Source of the DNA: CBDFMR01 sp965249765
GTDB taxonomy: Bacteria; Bacteroidota; Bacteroidia; Chitinophagales; Saprospiraceae
DNA: 64,000 nucleotides
Direction of reading: 5' to 3'
Assembly: GCA_965249765.1 (NCBI GenBank)
Contig: CBDFMR010000005.1
Coordinates: forward strand, 1,674,001 to 1,738,000
In this document: positions 56,981-64,000 of the stretch, one piece after another
Layout of the letters: each line of letters opens with the position of its first letter
Numbering within the stretch: the stretch's first letter is position 1
Made by a program: the position numbers and the translations under genes
Notes under the pieces: model-generated
What the model was told of the DNA's origin: nothing
Database searches by the model: none
What the model saw: only the letters and a program-made list of their open reading frames with translations

Positions 56981-57145
56981 ATGAAATTATTTGATATATC
57001 CTTTTCAACAGTGCTTTTAAGGTTTTATCTTCTTATGGGTGTTGTTTTTGTGGCTTTTTTCTTGGATGTGCCTGTTTTGGCATTTTTAGCTCTTCCCATT
57101 TTTATGACGACTATTCTTGGTGTAAAGTTCACCAAGAAATCATAA
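56981..57145 (+). CDS. Small membrane protein, 54 residues
   Basis: The frame opens at a TTG at 56933, but that codon overlaps the regulatory box. The ATG at 56981 gives MKLFDISFSTVLLRFYLLMG with a hydrophobic core (VVFVAFFLDVPVLAFLALPI) and a basic tail (GVKFTKKS). This is one or two inner-membrane helices with cytoplasmic ends. No family recognised. The two CRP/FNR-like boxes directly upstream suggest it is a main target of the adjacent REC-CRP regulator. The TTTTT-rich composition is normal for the region. Confidence 0.6.
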   Translation: MKLFDISFSTVLLRFYLLMGVVFVAFFLDVPVLAFLALPIFMTTILGVKFTKKS

Positions 57146-57188
57146 GTCACAGATAGATTTGAAATATTAAGCGATCCTGGCGGCAGTA

Positions 57189-58265
57189 TTAATCCAGCAT
57201 TTTTTCAAGCCGTTGTGGATCTAGTAAAGTGATTTTTTTTTGTTCCGTTGAGATAAGTTGCTCAGACTTAAAATCAGATAAAGTTCTGATAAGAGTTTCT
57301 TTAGCTATACCAGCTTTAGATGCAAGATTGTCTCGGGAAGTTTCGATAAAAGTATAGACAGTACTTTGATTTGTTGTGTTTGTGGCGAATGCTAGTAAGG
57401 CGCTCGCCACTTTTTTTCGTACTGAACCGTACGCATGCTGAATAAGCTGTTTTTCAGCTTCTTCCACATCGCTTCCAAGGCTCTTAATAAACATGGTAGC
57501 AAAGTCAGGATTGTTGTAAAGAAGGTTTAAAAACTCATCCTTCGGTATCATCCTGACCATCGTATCCTCTAACGCAACTACATATCCAGAATAGTTGTCT
57601 CGCCTTAGGAGATTAAAATGACCAAAAAACTCTCCCTTATTTAGCAATCGGACGGTTAACTCTTTTCCTTGATCATTGGACTTACACATTTTTACACTTC
57701 CTGTGTCTATGTAGAATAACCATCGCGGTAAATCTCCTTGCCGATAAATCAAGTCATTGATATTATATTGTCTTGATTCAGATAACCGTGCCAAGCTTAC
57801 CAAGGCAACCTGACCTCTAGATTCTGAAAGAATTTGAGGCTTAGGGAGTGATTCCTGAGAGGCTGGATTTACTTTCATCAGACGCTCCGTTTTCTTGAGT
57901 CGGGTCTCTACAGCTTCGAGTAATTCAGTATCATCAAATGGCTTAGTAAGGTAGTCAGAAGCTCCTAGACCCATGCCTTTCCTTATGTCTTGCCTATCAA
58001 CTTTGGCCGTCAAAAAAATAAGGGGAATTTGATTTACCTGTGAGTTGTTTTCCAATATCTTTAATACTCCAAATCCATCCAACTCAGGCATCATTACGTC
58101 ACACAATATCAAATCCGGTAAAGATTCAAACACCCTTTCTACACCTATCTTTCCATTTTCTGCAGAGTTGATAGAATAACCTGCAAGCTCTAGGATTTCA
58201 CATAGGTTCTCCCTGACTTCAGCGTTGTCTTCGATGACAAGTATTTTCTTCCCATTATTATCCAT
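57189..58265 (-). CDS. Response regulator fused to CRP/FNR-type DNA-binding protein
   Basis: 358 residues: receiver domain (1-125), cNMP-binding-like beta-roll (about 150-245) and CRP-type winged HTH (about 275-350). Receiver residues are Glu12/Asp13, phospho-acceptor Asp56 in LILCDVMMPELDGFG, Thr86 and Lys108 in LTKPFDD. The recognition helix is IAKETLIRTLSDF. Glu323 and Arg327 match the Glu and Arg that FNR and CRP use to read TGA half-sites. No FNR-type N-terminal cysteine cluster is present, so sensing comes through phosphorylation. Its start overlaps the kinase stop by 8 bases, so they are coupled. It is in effect FixJ and FixK functions in one chain. Probable targets are TTGAC-N4-ATCAT boxes. 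Confidence 0.92.
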   Translation of the reverse strand: MDNNGKKILVIEDNAEVRENLCEILELAGYSINSAENGKIGVERVFESLPDLILCDVMMPELDGFGVLKILENNSQVNQIPLIFLTAKVDRQDIRKGMGLGASDYLTKPFDDTELLEAVETRLKKTERLMKVNPASQESLPKPQILSESRGQVALVSLARLSESRQYNINDLIYRQGDLPRWLFYIDTGSVKMCKSNDQGKELTVRLLNKGEFFGHFNLLRRDNYSGYVVALEDTMVRMIPKDEFLNLLYNNPDFATMFIKSLGSDVEEAEKQLIQHAYGSVRKKVASALLAFATNTTNQSTVYTFIETSRDNLASKAGIAKETLIRTLSDFKSEQLISTEQKKITLLDPQRLEKMLD

Positions 58266-59517
58266 CGCCTTTCAATTGAAGTGGCAATAATACAACAAAT
58301 GTACTTCCTATGCCTTCAGTACTCTCAAATGAAATGTGACCACTCAATAGGTCAAGGTATCTCCCTACTATATGTAACCCGAGACCAGTCCCTTGAATAT
58401 TTTCCACATTTGAAGCCCTATAGAATCTGTCAAATAGATGATTCTGATCATTCTGCGGAATTCCGATCCCATTATCGACAATTTTTATCTTCAACTTATC
58501 AGGCAATTCCGAGATTTCACAGAGTATTTCACTTTTTTTACGGCTGTACTTTATAGCGTTACTTAACAGATTGAAGATTATATTCTTCAATATTCTAGGA
58601 TCGGTTTCTACCATCTTACTAGATGCCGTTGATACTAAATGAATCTCTTGATCAGGCTCGAGAAGACCTTCAACTTCGTCCTTTACCTCTGAGCATATTT
58701 CTGAAACATCTACAAGTGAAATTTCAACTGACTCCTTCCCGTCTTCGATTTTGCCCAGAGATAAGAGATCATTAAGTATTCCATTAAGATTGGTAACCGC
58801 TGATTTTATACGCTCTACATGTCTTGTTCTTTTAAAGTGATCTTCCTCTTCATTATATCTTCCTATGAGAGAGACGGAGGATAGAATGGTGCTGAGTGGA
58901 GTTCTAAATTCATGAGAAGCCATCGAAACAAAACGAGATTTTAATTCATTGAGCTCTTTCTCTTTGTCAAGTGAGTGTTTTAACTGAATTTCCCGATTAT
59001 GGAGTTTTTGATTTGACTCGAGCAACTTGTTGACTACATTTTCCAATTCATTGGTCCTTTCAACAATCCGACCTTCAAGTTCTTCATTGAGACTTTCGAG
59101 TTTTTCATGAACAGACTTCACCTCTGATAGATCATGAATAATACCTGTGAATATGGTCCGATCGTTGAGCACAACTTCGCTTACGGCGAGTCTTATCGGG
59201 AATGTGCTGCCATCCTTCCTTAATCCCATCACTTCTCTTCCGATTCCGATGATTTTAGGCTTTCTAGATGTGAGATACCGCTCAATGTAATTGTCATGTG
59301 CTGTCTTATGTGGTTCTGGCATAAGTAGAGAAATATTATTGCCAATTAACTCGCTTGTCTCGTATCCAAAATGTTTTGCTCCAGAAAGATTTATACTCTC
59401 GATAATTCCCTTAGTATCTATAGTGATAATTCCATCAATTGCTGTATCAATTACTGCTTGCAATCGCTGAGCGATTTCCTGTTGTTCTTTAGCTATTGAA
59501 TCTTTGATATTTGTCAT
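58258..59517 (-). CDS. FixL-like PAS sensor histidine kinase
   Basis: 419-residue soluble kinase, no membrane helices. The PAS domain (about 15-130) carries the FixL-type run LLMPEPHKTAHDNYIERYL and IIGIGREVMGLRKDG. His74 aligns with the heme-ligating His of FixL (RHDSY) and Arg94 with the oxygen-sensing Arg (GIGR). A coiled coil spans about 133-195. HisKA has phospho-acceptor His202 in SMASHEFRTPLSTILSSVSL. The HATPase domain has NLLSNAIKYSRKKSE (N box), DNGIGIP and GTGLGLHIVGRYL. Heme binding is inferred: many PAS proteins keep this motif and only FixL is proven. It would phosphorylate the overlapping REC-CRP regulator in response to oxygen or redox state. Confidence 0.9.
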   Translation of the reverse strand: MTNIKDSIAKEQQEIAQRLQAVIDTAIDGIITIDTKGIIESINLSGAKHFGYETSELIGNNISLLMPEPHKTAHDNYIERYLTSRKPKIIGIGREVMGLRKDGSTFPIRLAVSEVVLNDRTIFTGIIHDLSEVKSVHEKLESLNEELEGRIVERTNELENVVNKLLESNQKLHNREIQLKHSLDKEKELNELKSRFVSMASHEFRTPLSTILSSVSLIGRYNEEEDHFKRTRHVERIKSAVTNLNGILNDLLSLGKIEDGKESVEISLVDVSEICSEVKDEVEGLLEPDQEIHLVSTASSKMVETDPRILKNIIFNLLSNAIKYSRKKSEILCEISELPDKLKIKIVDNGIGIPQNDQNHLFDRFYRASNVENIQGTGLGLHIVGRYLDLLSGHISFESTEGIGSTFVVLLPLQLKGDG

Positions 59518-59525
59518 ACTTAATA

Positions 59526-59569
59526 TTGACTTAAATCATTTCATAGCAAATGTAGATAAGTTAACTTTG
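59526..59569. promoter_or_regulatory. Shared CRP/FNR-type box between divergent kinase and CBS genes
   Basis: TTGAC-TTAA-ATCAT at 59526-59539 (centre 59532.5). For the CBS gene, the perfect -7 element TAACTTTG (59562-59569) ends 36.5 bp from that centre, giving a class II (about -41.5) arrangement without a -33 TTG. For the kinase gene, the minus-strand -7 element TACATTTG (59554-59547) puts the start near 59542, so the same box would lie at about +9 and repress. Confidence 0.6.
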
Positions 59570-59584
59570 AATTAAAATGATACA

Positions 59585-59983
59585 ATGAATCTATTAGCCT
59601 CCATAAGTACAATTATGACTAGTTCGATCATAACAGTGAGTGAGAATGATCCTCTGACAAAATTAGAGGAGATTTTTAATGAAAACAACATTCATCATGT
59701 CCCTGTTTCTGATAAAGGTGGCATTCAGAGAATGGTAAGTAAGACAGATTTTATGTTCTTTCAAAAGGGATTTACTAAAAGTGAAAATGATCAAGCCCTT
59801 GATAAGATACGTCTTAATTCTTATACCGTAGGTGACATTATGACCAAGAGACTCGCCACTATGGATACCGATGACCGGATCAATGTAGCCCTTGAAGTAT
59901 TTAAAGTTAACAGGTTTCATGCAATCCCAATTATGGAGAATGGAAAGCTAGCCGGGATTGTAACTACCCTTGATATTATCTAA
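59585..59983 (+). CDS. CBS-domain pair protein
   Basis: 132 residues made of two CBS motifs and little else: SIMTSSI-type start (STIMTSSIITVSENDPLTKL to NNIHHVPVSDKGGIQRMVSK) and VGDIMTKRLATMDTDDRINV to NRFHAIPIMENGKLAGIVTT. Such stand-alone Bateman modules bind adenine nucleotides and sense energy state, regulating an unknown partner. It is divergent from the FixL-like kinase and probably activated by its regulator through the box at 59526. The universal-stress gene follows in the same direction 120 bp later. Confidence 0.9.
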   Translation: MNLLASISTIMTSSIITVSENDPLTKLEEIFNENNIHHVPVSDKGGIQRMVSKTDFMFFQKGFTKSENDQALDKIRLNSYTVGDIMTKRLATMDTDDRINVALEVFKVNRFHAIPIMENGKLAGIVTTLDII

Positions 59984-60102
59984 CATCTGGATGAAGATAA
60001 GGGTGCGGATAATACATATACGTAATTTATTAACCGTATTAATATCTTGTCATTGGGTACTCATTCTAAAGGCAAGTATTTTTTTAATTTTAATTACTAA
60101 GT

Positions 60103-60909
60103 ATGAAAAATGTCATCATTCCCATAGACTTTTCAGAGGCGTCAGATGTAGCGGTACAGTATGCGCTCAAGGTGGCCGAAGCAATGAATTGTAAGATTAC
60201 AATTGCCCACTTTTATCATCCTTCTCCAGTGTCAATTGACGGTACAATGTATGTTGATGAATCTCTAGAGGTTAAGTACAAAGAGGAACTAGAGAGGTAT
60301 GTAGGTCAGTTGTCGTCACAGTTTGATATAGATGTGGTGGCAATGTTTGACATAGGATTGGCAGGAGACGAAATAGTTAAGTTGTCCAATGAAGATGCAA
60401 CTCTCATTATCATGGGAAGTACGGGGAGTTCCGATAATGTAAAAACATTGTTTGGGTCGGTATCCACACGTGTCGCACAAAATGCACATTGTCCGGTATT
60501 GATAGTACCTAAGACAGCAGAATTTACCCACATTGATCACATTGCATATTGCTCAGATGACATTTCGTTGGATGCTTCGACATTCCACAAAGTGATCTCA
60601 GTCGCTGAGGTATTTGATTCGACAATCAGCTTGGTTCATATCCACAATAAGAATGAATATAATGGTGGTCAAATTTTTTCTCTCTGGAAAGATTTCTATC
60701 CTGAAGAGAAACTGGGATTCTATTACCTTGATGGAGTGGATAAGATGGATGCGATTAATAACTTTTGCACCGAAAAAAGTGTAAGTCTTATGGCAATGTC
60801 AACTAAGGAGCGCGGTATCCTCGCTGGTCTTTTTCACCGAAGTTTTACGAAGCAGATGGTAATAAATAGCCATATACCAATATTGGTAACCCACAGGATA
60901 GAATCTTGA
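60103..60909 (+). CDS. Universal stress protein, tandem UspA domains
   Basis: 268 residues in two Usp folds. Domain 1 (MKNVIIPIDFSEASDVAVQY) has the ATP-binding pattern G-x2-G-x9-G-S/T in MGSTGSSDNVKTLFGSVSTR and ends CPVLIVPKTA. Domain 2 (about residues 145-268) is degenerate at that motif (MSTKERGILAGLFHRSFTKQ), the common arrangement in tandem Usps. Cytoplasmic. In many bacteria such proteins rise under oxygen limitation, which fits the neighbouring PAS kinase circuit, but no clear TTGAC-N4-ATCAT box is upstream. Confidence 0.93.
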   Translation: MKNVIIPIDFSEASDVAVQYALKVAEAMNCKITIAHFYHPSPVSIDGTMYVDESLEVKYKEELERYVGQLSSQFDIDVVAMFDIGLAGDEIVKLSNEDATLIIMGSTGSSDNVKTLFGSVSTRVAQNAHCPVLIVPKTAEFTHIDHIAYCSDDISLDASTFHKVISVAEVFDSTISLVHIHNKNEYNGGQIFSLWKDFYPEEKLGFYYLDGVDKMDAINNFCTEKSVSLMAMSTKERGILAGLFHRSFTKQMVINSHIPILVTHRIES

Positions 60910-60926
60910 TGGGGTAGGGCTCCACT

Positions 60927-61590
60927 ATGTGACGTAAGCTAGAATCATATCTGGGTGAGTTTATCTATGGAGGTATGGACGGAGCCGTCACTACCTTTGC
61001 TGTAGTTGCAGGAGCTGTAGGTCTAGAAACGGGCATTATACTTATTCTAGGATTTGCCAATCTTATTGCAGATGGCTTTGCAATGTCTATAGGAGCTTAT
61101 CTGTCTTCCCGTACCCGAGAGGCAAATAAAGTCAAAGCTTCTCGTCTCAATTTGACTAGAAGTGCTGAAGAAAAAGCGTACTCCTTTTCTGAGTATTATA
61201 AAAAACATGGATTTGAAGGAGAACTGTTATCTTCTATTGTAGCTATCAGTTAAAGAATGGTAAGCCTTATCCTGATGAGATCTCAGTGGATGACAATGAA
61301 GTCAACAAGGCATATTGTATAGGTCTCATCACTTTCCTTTCATTTATCACTATTGGTTTCATACCCCTCTTGATATATGTGTGGAATTTCATTGGAGGGT
61401 CGGGAGATCACTTGTTCTTGATAACATGTATCCTTCAGGTATAGGATTCACATTTATTGGATTGACTAAGTCTTATGTAAATGAGACAAGCATGTTGAAT
61501 GGAGTATTGGAAACATTGACATTAGGAACACTTGCTGCTGTGATCGCTTACAATGTGGGGGTGTTTTTGGAAGGCATCATTCATACCTAA
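60927..61590 (+). pseudogene. Broken VIT1/CCC1-family metal transporter
   Basis: Intact relatives transport iron or manganese. From an ATG at 60927 the second codon is TGA, and the frame then runs RKLESYLGEFIYGGMDGAVT, TFAVVAGAVGLETGIILILG and FANLIADGFAMSIGAYLSSR to a stop at 61251. Homology resumes in a different frame (NEVNKAYCIGLITFLSFITI, GFIPLLIYVW) and shifts once more near 61440 to IGFTFIGLTKSYVNETSMLN and LETLTLGTLAAVIAYNVG, ending at 61590. A nonsense codon, two frameshifts and probably a deletion in the cytoplasmic part make function very unlikely. Confidence 0.85.
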
Positions 61591-61657
61591 GGGCAGTGTA
61601 ACTTGCTGCTGCTGACAAGTCAGTAAGTCTTGATTATCTAATAATCGCCTACAGTGC

Positions 61658-62011
61658 TTATCGACGGTTGTTGCAAAGATCGTCATTTTTGAGAAGCAGT
61701 TTTTGGAGCTTTGATAGACCCGTGTCAATACTATTTTCACTGGTGTCGAATCTAATCATTGTATCTGCGAATCTGACGCAGGGGATGGACTCCAAGTCTC
61801 TTCCGAGCACCTCATCTACTGAGTTCAATTCAACAATCGTAGAATCTAATTCTATTTTTACAAGAAGCTCACCCAATGATTTTTTGAGCTTACGATAGAG
61901 ATGTGATTTGAATCCGATTAATTCTATTTCAGGAGAACATGGATCTGCTAGCTTTATCGAGCTTAGTCTATCCTGTATACTGTCAATGGTATGAGGCCTT
62001 GTTCTTATCAT
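61658..62011 (-). CDS. Small protein, possibly thioredoxin-fold, 117 residues
   Basis: It starts 8 bases after the cytochrome c stop on the same strand and probably belongs to that operon. The central part, LLVKIELDSTIVELNSVDEV and LGRDLESIPCVRFADTMIRF, has the beta-alpha-beta/IPC-x-R-x-A arrangement of small thioredoxin-like domains (cis-Pro before a strand). No CxxC is present, so thiol redox activity is not indicated. I do not recognise a named family. The reverse-strand frame here is a shadow. Confidence 0.45.
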   Translation of the reverse strand: MIRTRPHTIDSIQDRLSSIKLADPCSPEIELIGFKSHLYRKLKKSLGELLVKIELDSTIVELNSVDEVLGRDLESIPCVRFADTMIRFDTSENSIDTGLSKLQKLLLKNDDLCNNRR

Positions 62012-62018
62012 GACTTTC

Positions 62019-62519
62019 CTATTCGTGTTCTAGATCGGCCGCTATGGTTTTGAAATAGAGAAATGCAATAAATAATAATACACAAACAGTAAATGGTATC
62101 CAGAAGAAATAATTAGAAAACCTCAGAGGGTTGTGTAGCTTACTATAAACTACTTGAGGTCGCTTTATTGGATTTGCCTCTGCAGGTTTTACTTTGCTAG
62201 ACTCCTTGATGTAAGCGAGAATACTGTTTATTTGGTCGTCATCTAAATTCTGATCAGGCATTGGAATTTGGTTAAACTCCTTGAATAGGTCCATTCCGGT
62301 GGAGTCGCCAGCTGCGATCATTGCTTGTGATCCTTTTACAAAATTTACAATCCAATCTTTGCTACGCCTTGACTCTACTCCTTTCAGTGCTGGTCCTACA
62401 AGTCTCTTATCTAAACTATGGCATGCCTTGCAATAACTTTTAAATAAGTCCTTGCCATCATGCTCTTGACTCATGATACTTAAGGGTAGTAGACACAACA
62501 GTACTATTAGGTATTTCAT
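62019..62519 (-). CDS. Membrane-anchored c-type cytochrome
   Basis: 166 residues with an N-terminal signal (MKYLIVLLCLLPLSIMSQ) and heme-binding CKACH in FKSYCKACHSLDKRLVGPAL. A distal methionine is in FNQIPMPDQNLDDDQINSIL, the class I cytochrome c layout. A C-terminal helix (YFFWIPFTVCVLLFIAFLYF) anchors it, with a short tail. It probably delivers electrons to the oxidase encoded upstream on the same strand. It overlaps the SCO1 gene by 4 bases (ATGA). Confidence 0.93.
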   Translation of the reverse strand: MKYLIVLLCLLPLSIMSQEHDGKDLFKSYCKACHSLDKRLVGPALKGVESRRSKDWIVNFVKGSQAMIAAGDSTGMDLFKEFNQIPMPDQNLDDDQINSILAYIKESSKVKPAEANPIKRPQVVYSKLHNPLRFSNYFFWIPFTVCVLLFIAFLYFKTIAADLEHE

Positions 62520-63133
62520 TTAAAGTCTGATTTAAGTTTTTTTATTACGTCTATTATTTGATCATCGGCATCTTTCCCAGTTCCATTGACAAATGCTCTT
62601 ATGTCACCATTGGGGTCAATGACTACTAAATTTTCTGAATGTATAAAGTCTTCATCATCTCCAGCACCTTCAGTGGCTGAAATTTTGAAAGATTTCCTGG
62701 CGAGCCTATACAACAACTTTTTATCACCTGTCAGCAGTTTCCACGTCTCATGATTGATATTAAATCGATCAAGATATTTCATGAATCTATCTGGGGTATC
62801 TCGCTTTGGATCTACAGTGAGGCTTAGAATCAAGATATCTTCGTCTGATCTTATATAGTCGTGCAAACCTTGCATGTTCCTCATAATTTTGGGACAAATA
62901 GATGGACAACTTGTAAAGAAATAATTGACCACCCATATTTTGCCATCATGATCCGCTGATGAAAACATTTCACCTTCCTGATCGGTCAGATTAAAATCTT
63001 CAATTTCATGACTCTCATCTGTATAGTACTCCAGTTCCATGATGTTGGACTCATACTTAGATACTGCCATATAGACCCCTGTGGTCAGAGTAAAGATGAG
63101 TAGAACAAACAATATGGATTGAGTTACAGACAT
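62516..63133 (-). CDS. SCO1/SenC-family copper chaperone
   Basis: Delivers copper to the CuA or CuB site of cytochrome oxidase. It has an N-terminal membrane anchor (SILFVLLIFTLTTGVYMAVS) and a thioredoxin-like fold. Copper ligands are the Cys pair of CPSIC in NYFFTSCPSICPKIMRNM and the His of DEDFIHSENLVVIDPNG. Length 205 is typical. The start codon overlaps the oxidase subunit stop by 1 base, so oxidase, chaperone and cytochrome c are translated as one operon. The unrelated copper-exporting P-type ATPase at 15-16 kb is dead. Confidence 0.95.
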   Translation of the reverse strand: MSVTQSILFVLLIFTLTTGVYMAVSKYESNIMELEYYTDESHEIEDFNLTDQEGEMFSSADHDGKIWVVNYFFTSCPSICPKIMRNMQGLHDYIRSDEDILILSLTVDPKRDTPDRFMKYLDRFNINHETWKLLTGDKKLLYRLARKSFKISATEGAGDDEDFIHSENLVVIDPNGDIRAFVNGTGKDADDQIIDVIKKLKSDFK

Positions 63134-64000
63134 TATTCATCCATGTTTTCCGGGAATTCTATTGGATTTGGATTTTCCGGATGGTAAGGTTTTGCTCCTG
63201 GACCAGTCAGATCGCTAATATCCCTGAATACAGGTATGTAGGCAATACAAATGATCAATAGCATGATGATAAGCCATGGAGTGAAAGTGTCCAGCAACTT
63301 GACTCTCGGCTCCTTATGAATAACCTCGCTTGTAGGAAACTCGAGAACCGACTCTTTTGATCTTTTGGTAAAAAGTAAATTGGTCAGGACTACAAAGAAT
63401 AGACACGCAGATACAAAGAGTATTAAGCCTCCCATTACGGTTATACCTGTTGTTAATACCCAGTCAGGACGATACAGAGGGCTATCGGGGTCTAGATAAG
63501 AAATACCCATGTTAGTACGTCTTGGTTCTCCTCTTAGTCCACCTAGCATCAAACCAGATGAAAAAATAAGCATTCCCACCATCCATAGGTGAGGAACGAT
63601 CACTGCAAATCGCTTTAATCTTACAGGCTTACCTGATATTTTTTCAATCATATATAGACTCATCCCAATAATACCTAGAAACACTGGACCACCTACGGTC
63701 ATATGGAAGTGACCCGGCATCCATGCCGTGTTATGAACCATGCTATTGAGGCTATAACTTGCATTGACCAATCCTGTCAATCCTCCAAAAATAAATAGGA
63801 CTAATCCGCAAATTAAGTAAGCAAATAAGTATCTCTCCTTATCGAAAAATGGTAGTCTAAACATCCACCCTAGAAGATTTCTTTTTCTGTAACCTTGAGA
63901 CCAACTCGCATATTCAAGGGATGCGGCTATAGTAAATGCCGTTATGAAACTTGGTATGGCAACTCCATAGGTGAGGATACTTTGAAATAATTTTATTCCT
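63133..64000 (-). CDS. Cytochrome c oxidase subunit I (heme-copper oxidase), partial
   Basis: The frame is open to the window edge, so the N-terminal part is missing. Visible sequence begins GIKLFQSILTYGVAIPSFIT and contains the conserved helix FGGLTGLVNASYSLNSMVHN and the low/high-spin heme ligand motif AWMPGHFHMTVGG. Several further membrane helices follow, then a charged tail (PYHPENPNPIEFPENMDE). Spacing and the GHFH context suit ba3/b(o/a)3-like subunit I. It catalyses oxygen reduction to water with proton pumping in the inner membrane. Its promoter lies outside the window, so control by the FixL-like system cannot be checked here. Confidence 0.88.
   Translation of the reverse strand, partial: GIKLFQSILTYGVAIPSFITAFTIAASLEYASWSQGYRKRNLLGWMFRLPFFDKERYLFAYLICGLVLFIFGGLTGLVNASYSLNSMVHNTAWMPGHFHMTVGGPVFLGIIGMSLYMIEKISGKPVRLKRFAVIVPHLWMVGMLIFSSGLMLGGLRGEPRRTNMGISYLDPDSPLYRPDWVLTTGITVMGGLILFVSACLFFVVLTNLLFTKRSKESVLEFPTSEVIHKEPRVKLLDTFTPWLIIMLLIICIAYIPVFRDISDLTGPGAKPYHPENPNPIEFPENMDE

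Noticed and set aside
60040..60060. FNR-like site upstream of the universal-stress gene (TTGTCATTGGGTAC)
   Set aside because: Only one half-site is recognisable, and no -7 element lies at the matching distance.

Overview
This window looks like chromosome of a Bacteroidota bacterium, probably in or near the Saprospiria (the lineage is inferred). The evidence is a TonB-dependent receptor paired with a DUF4249 lipoprotein, very large secreted proteins ending in type IX secretion (T9SS) sorting domains, promoters of the TTG-N19-22-TAnnTTTG type, AT-rich spacers, and Bacteroidota-type IS91, IS982, IS200/IS605 and IS1182 relics. No rRNA, CRISPR array or prophage was seen. One tRNA, tRNA-Arg(CCT), is present.

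Layout. 1-4685 is a degraded zone: two unrecognised genes, a frameshifted XRE regulator, an IS91 transposase abutting a truncated IS982 transposase, and hairpin repeats. 4686-8313 holds an M43-like metalloprotease lipoprotein and two secreted or unknown proteins. 8562-13501 is housekeeping: rarA, an AlkD-like protein, coaD and pruA. 13538-14977 is a mobile-element scar: an IS200/IS605 transposase between its end hairpins, a fossil of the aspA 3' end, and a truncated IS1182 transposase ended by a solo hairpin. 15016-17349 has a ferredoxin, a decaying CcoI/FixI-like P-type ATPase and an acetyltransferase. 17426-28487 has the TonB receptor/DUF4249 pair, an S9 peptidase, a candidate small RNA, rlmH, a rhomboid protease, tilS, secreted proteins, a frameshifted bioY and panE. 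28535-34762 is a surface-glycan cluster with glycosyltransferases, a methyltransferase, two LicD-family proteins and a flippase. 34773-37004 has an enoyl-CoA hydratase and a helical protein. 37272-55863 is almost entirely secreted repeat proteins, including three large paralogues with HYR/Ig-like repeats, dockerin-like and cohesin-like modules and T9SS tails.

The most interesting region is 56374-59983. A soluble PAS kinase with the FixL heme-PAS signature overlaps a receiver-CRP/FNR fusion regulator. A dyad TTGAC-N4-ATCAT occurs between the kinase gene and the divergent CBS-domain gene, and twice upstream of a 54-residue membrane protein. In both promoters the proximal box lies the same distance (36.5 bp) from a -7 element, the class II activator position, and neither promoter has a clear -33 TTG. 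I infer an oxygen- or redox-responsive circuit whose targets include CBS, possibly GlsB/universal-stress genes, and perhaps the cytochrome oxidase/SCO/cytochrome c genes that run off the window end.

Many genes are broken by single lesions: the XRE regulator, an acetyltransferase fragment, the P-type ATPase, bioY, a VIT1/CCC1 transporter, the 40-42 kb repeat protein, and the start of the S9 peptidase. Each could be real decay or a sequence error; reads would decide.
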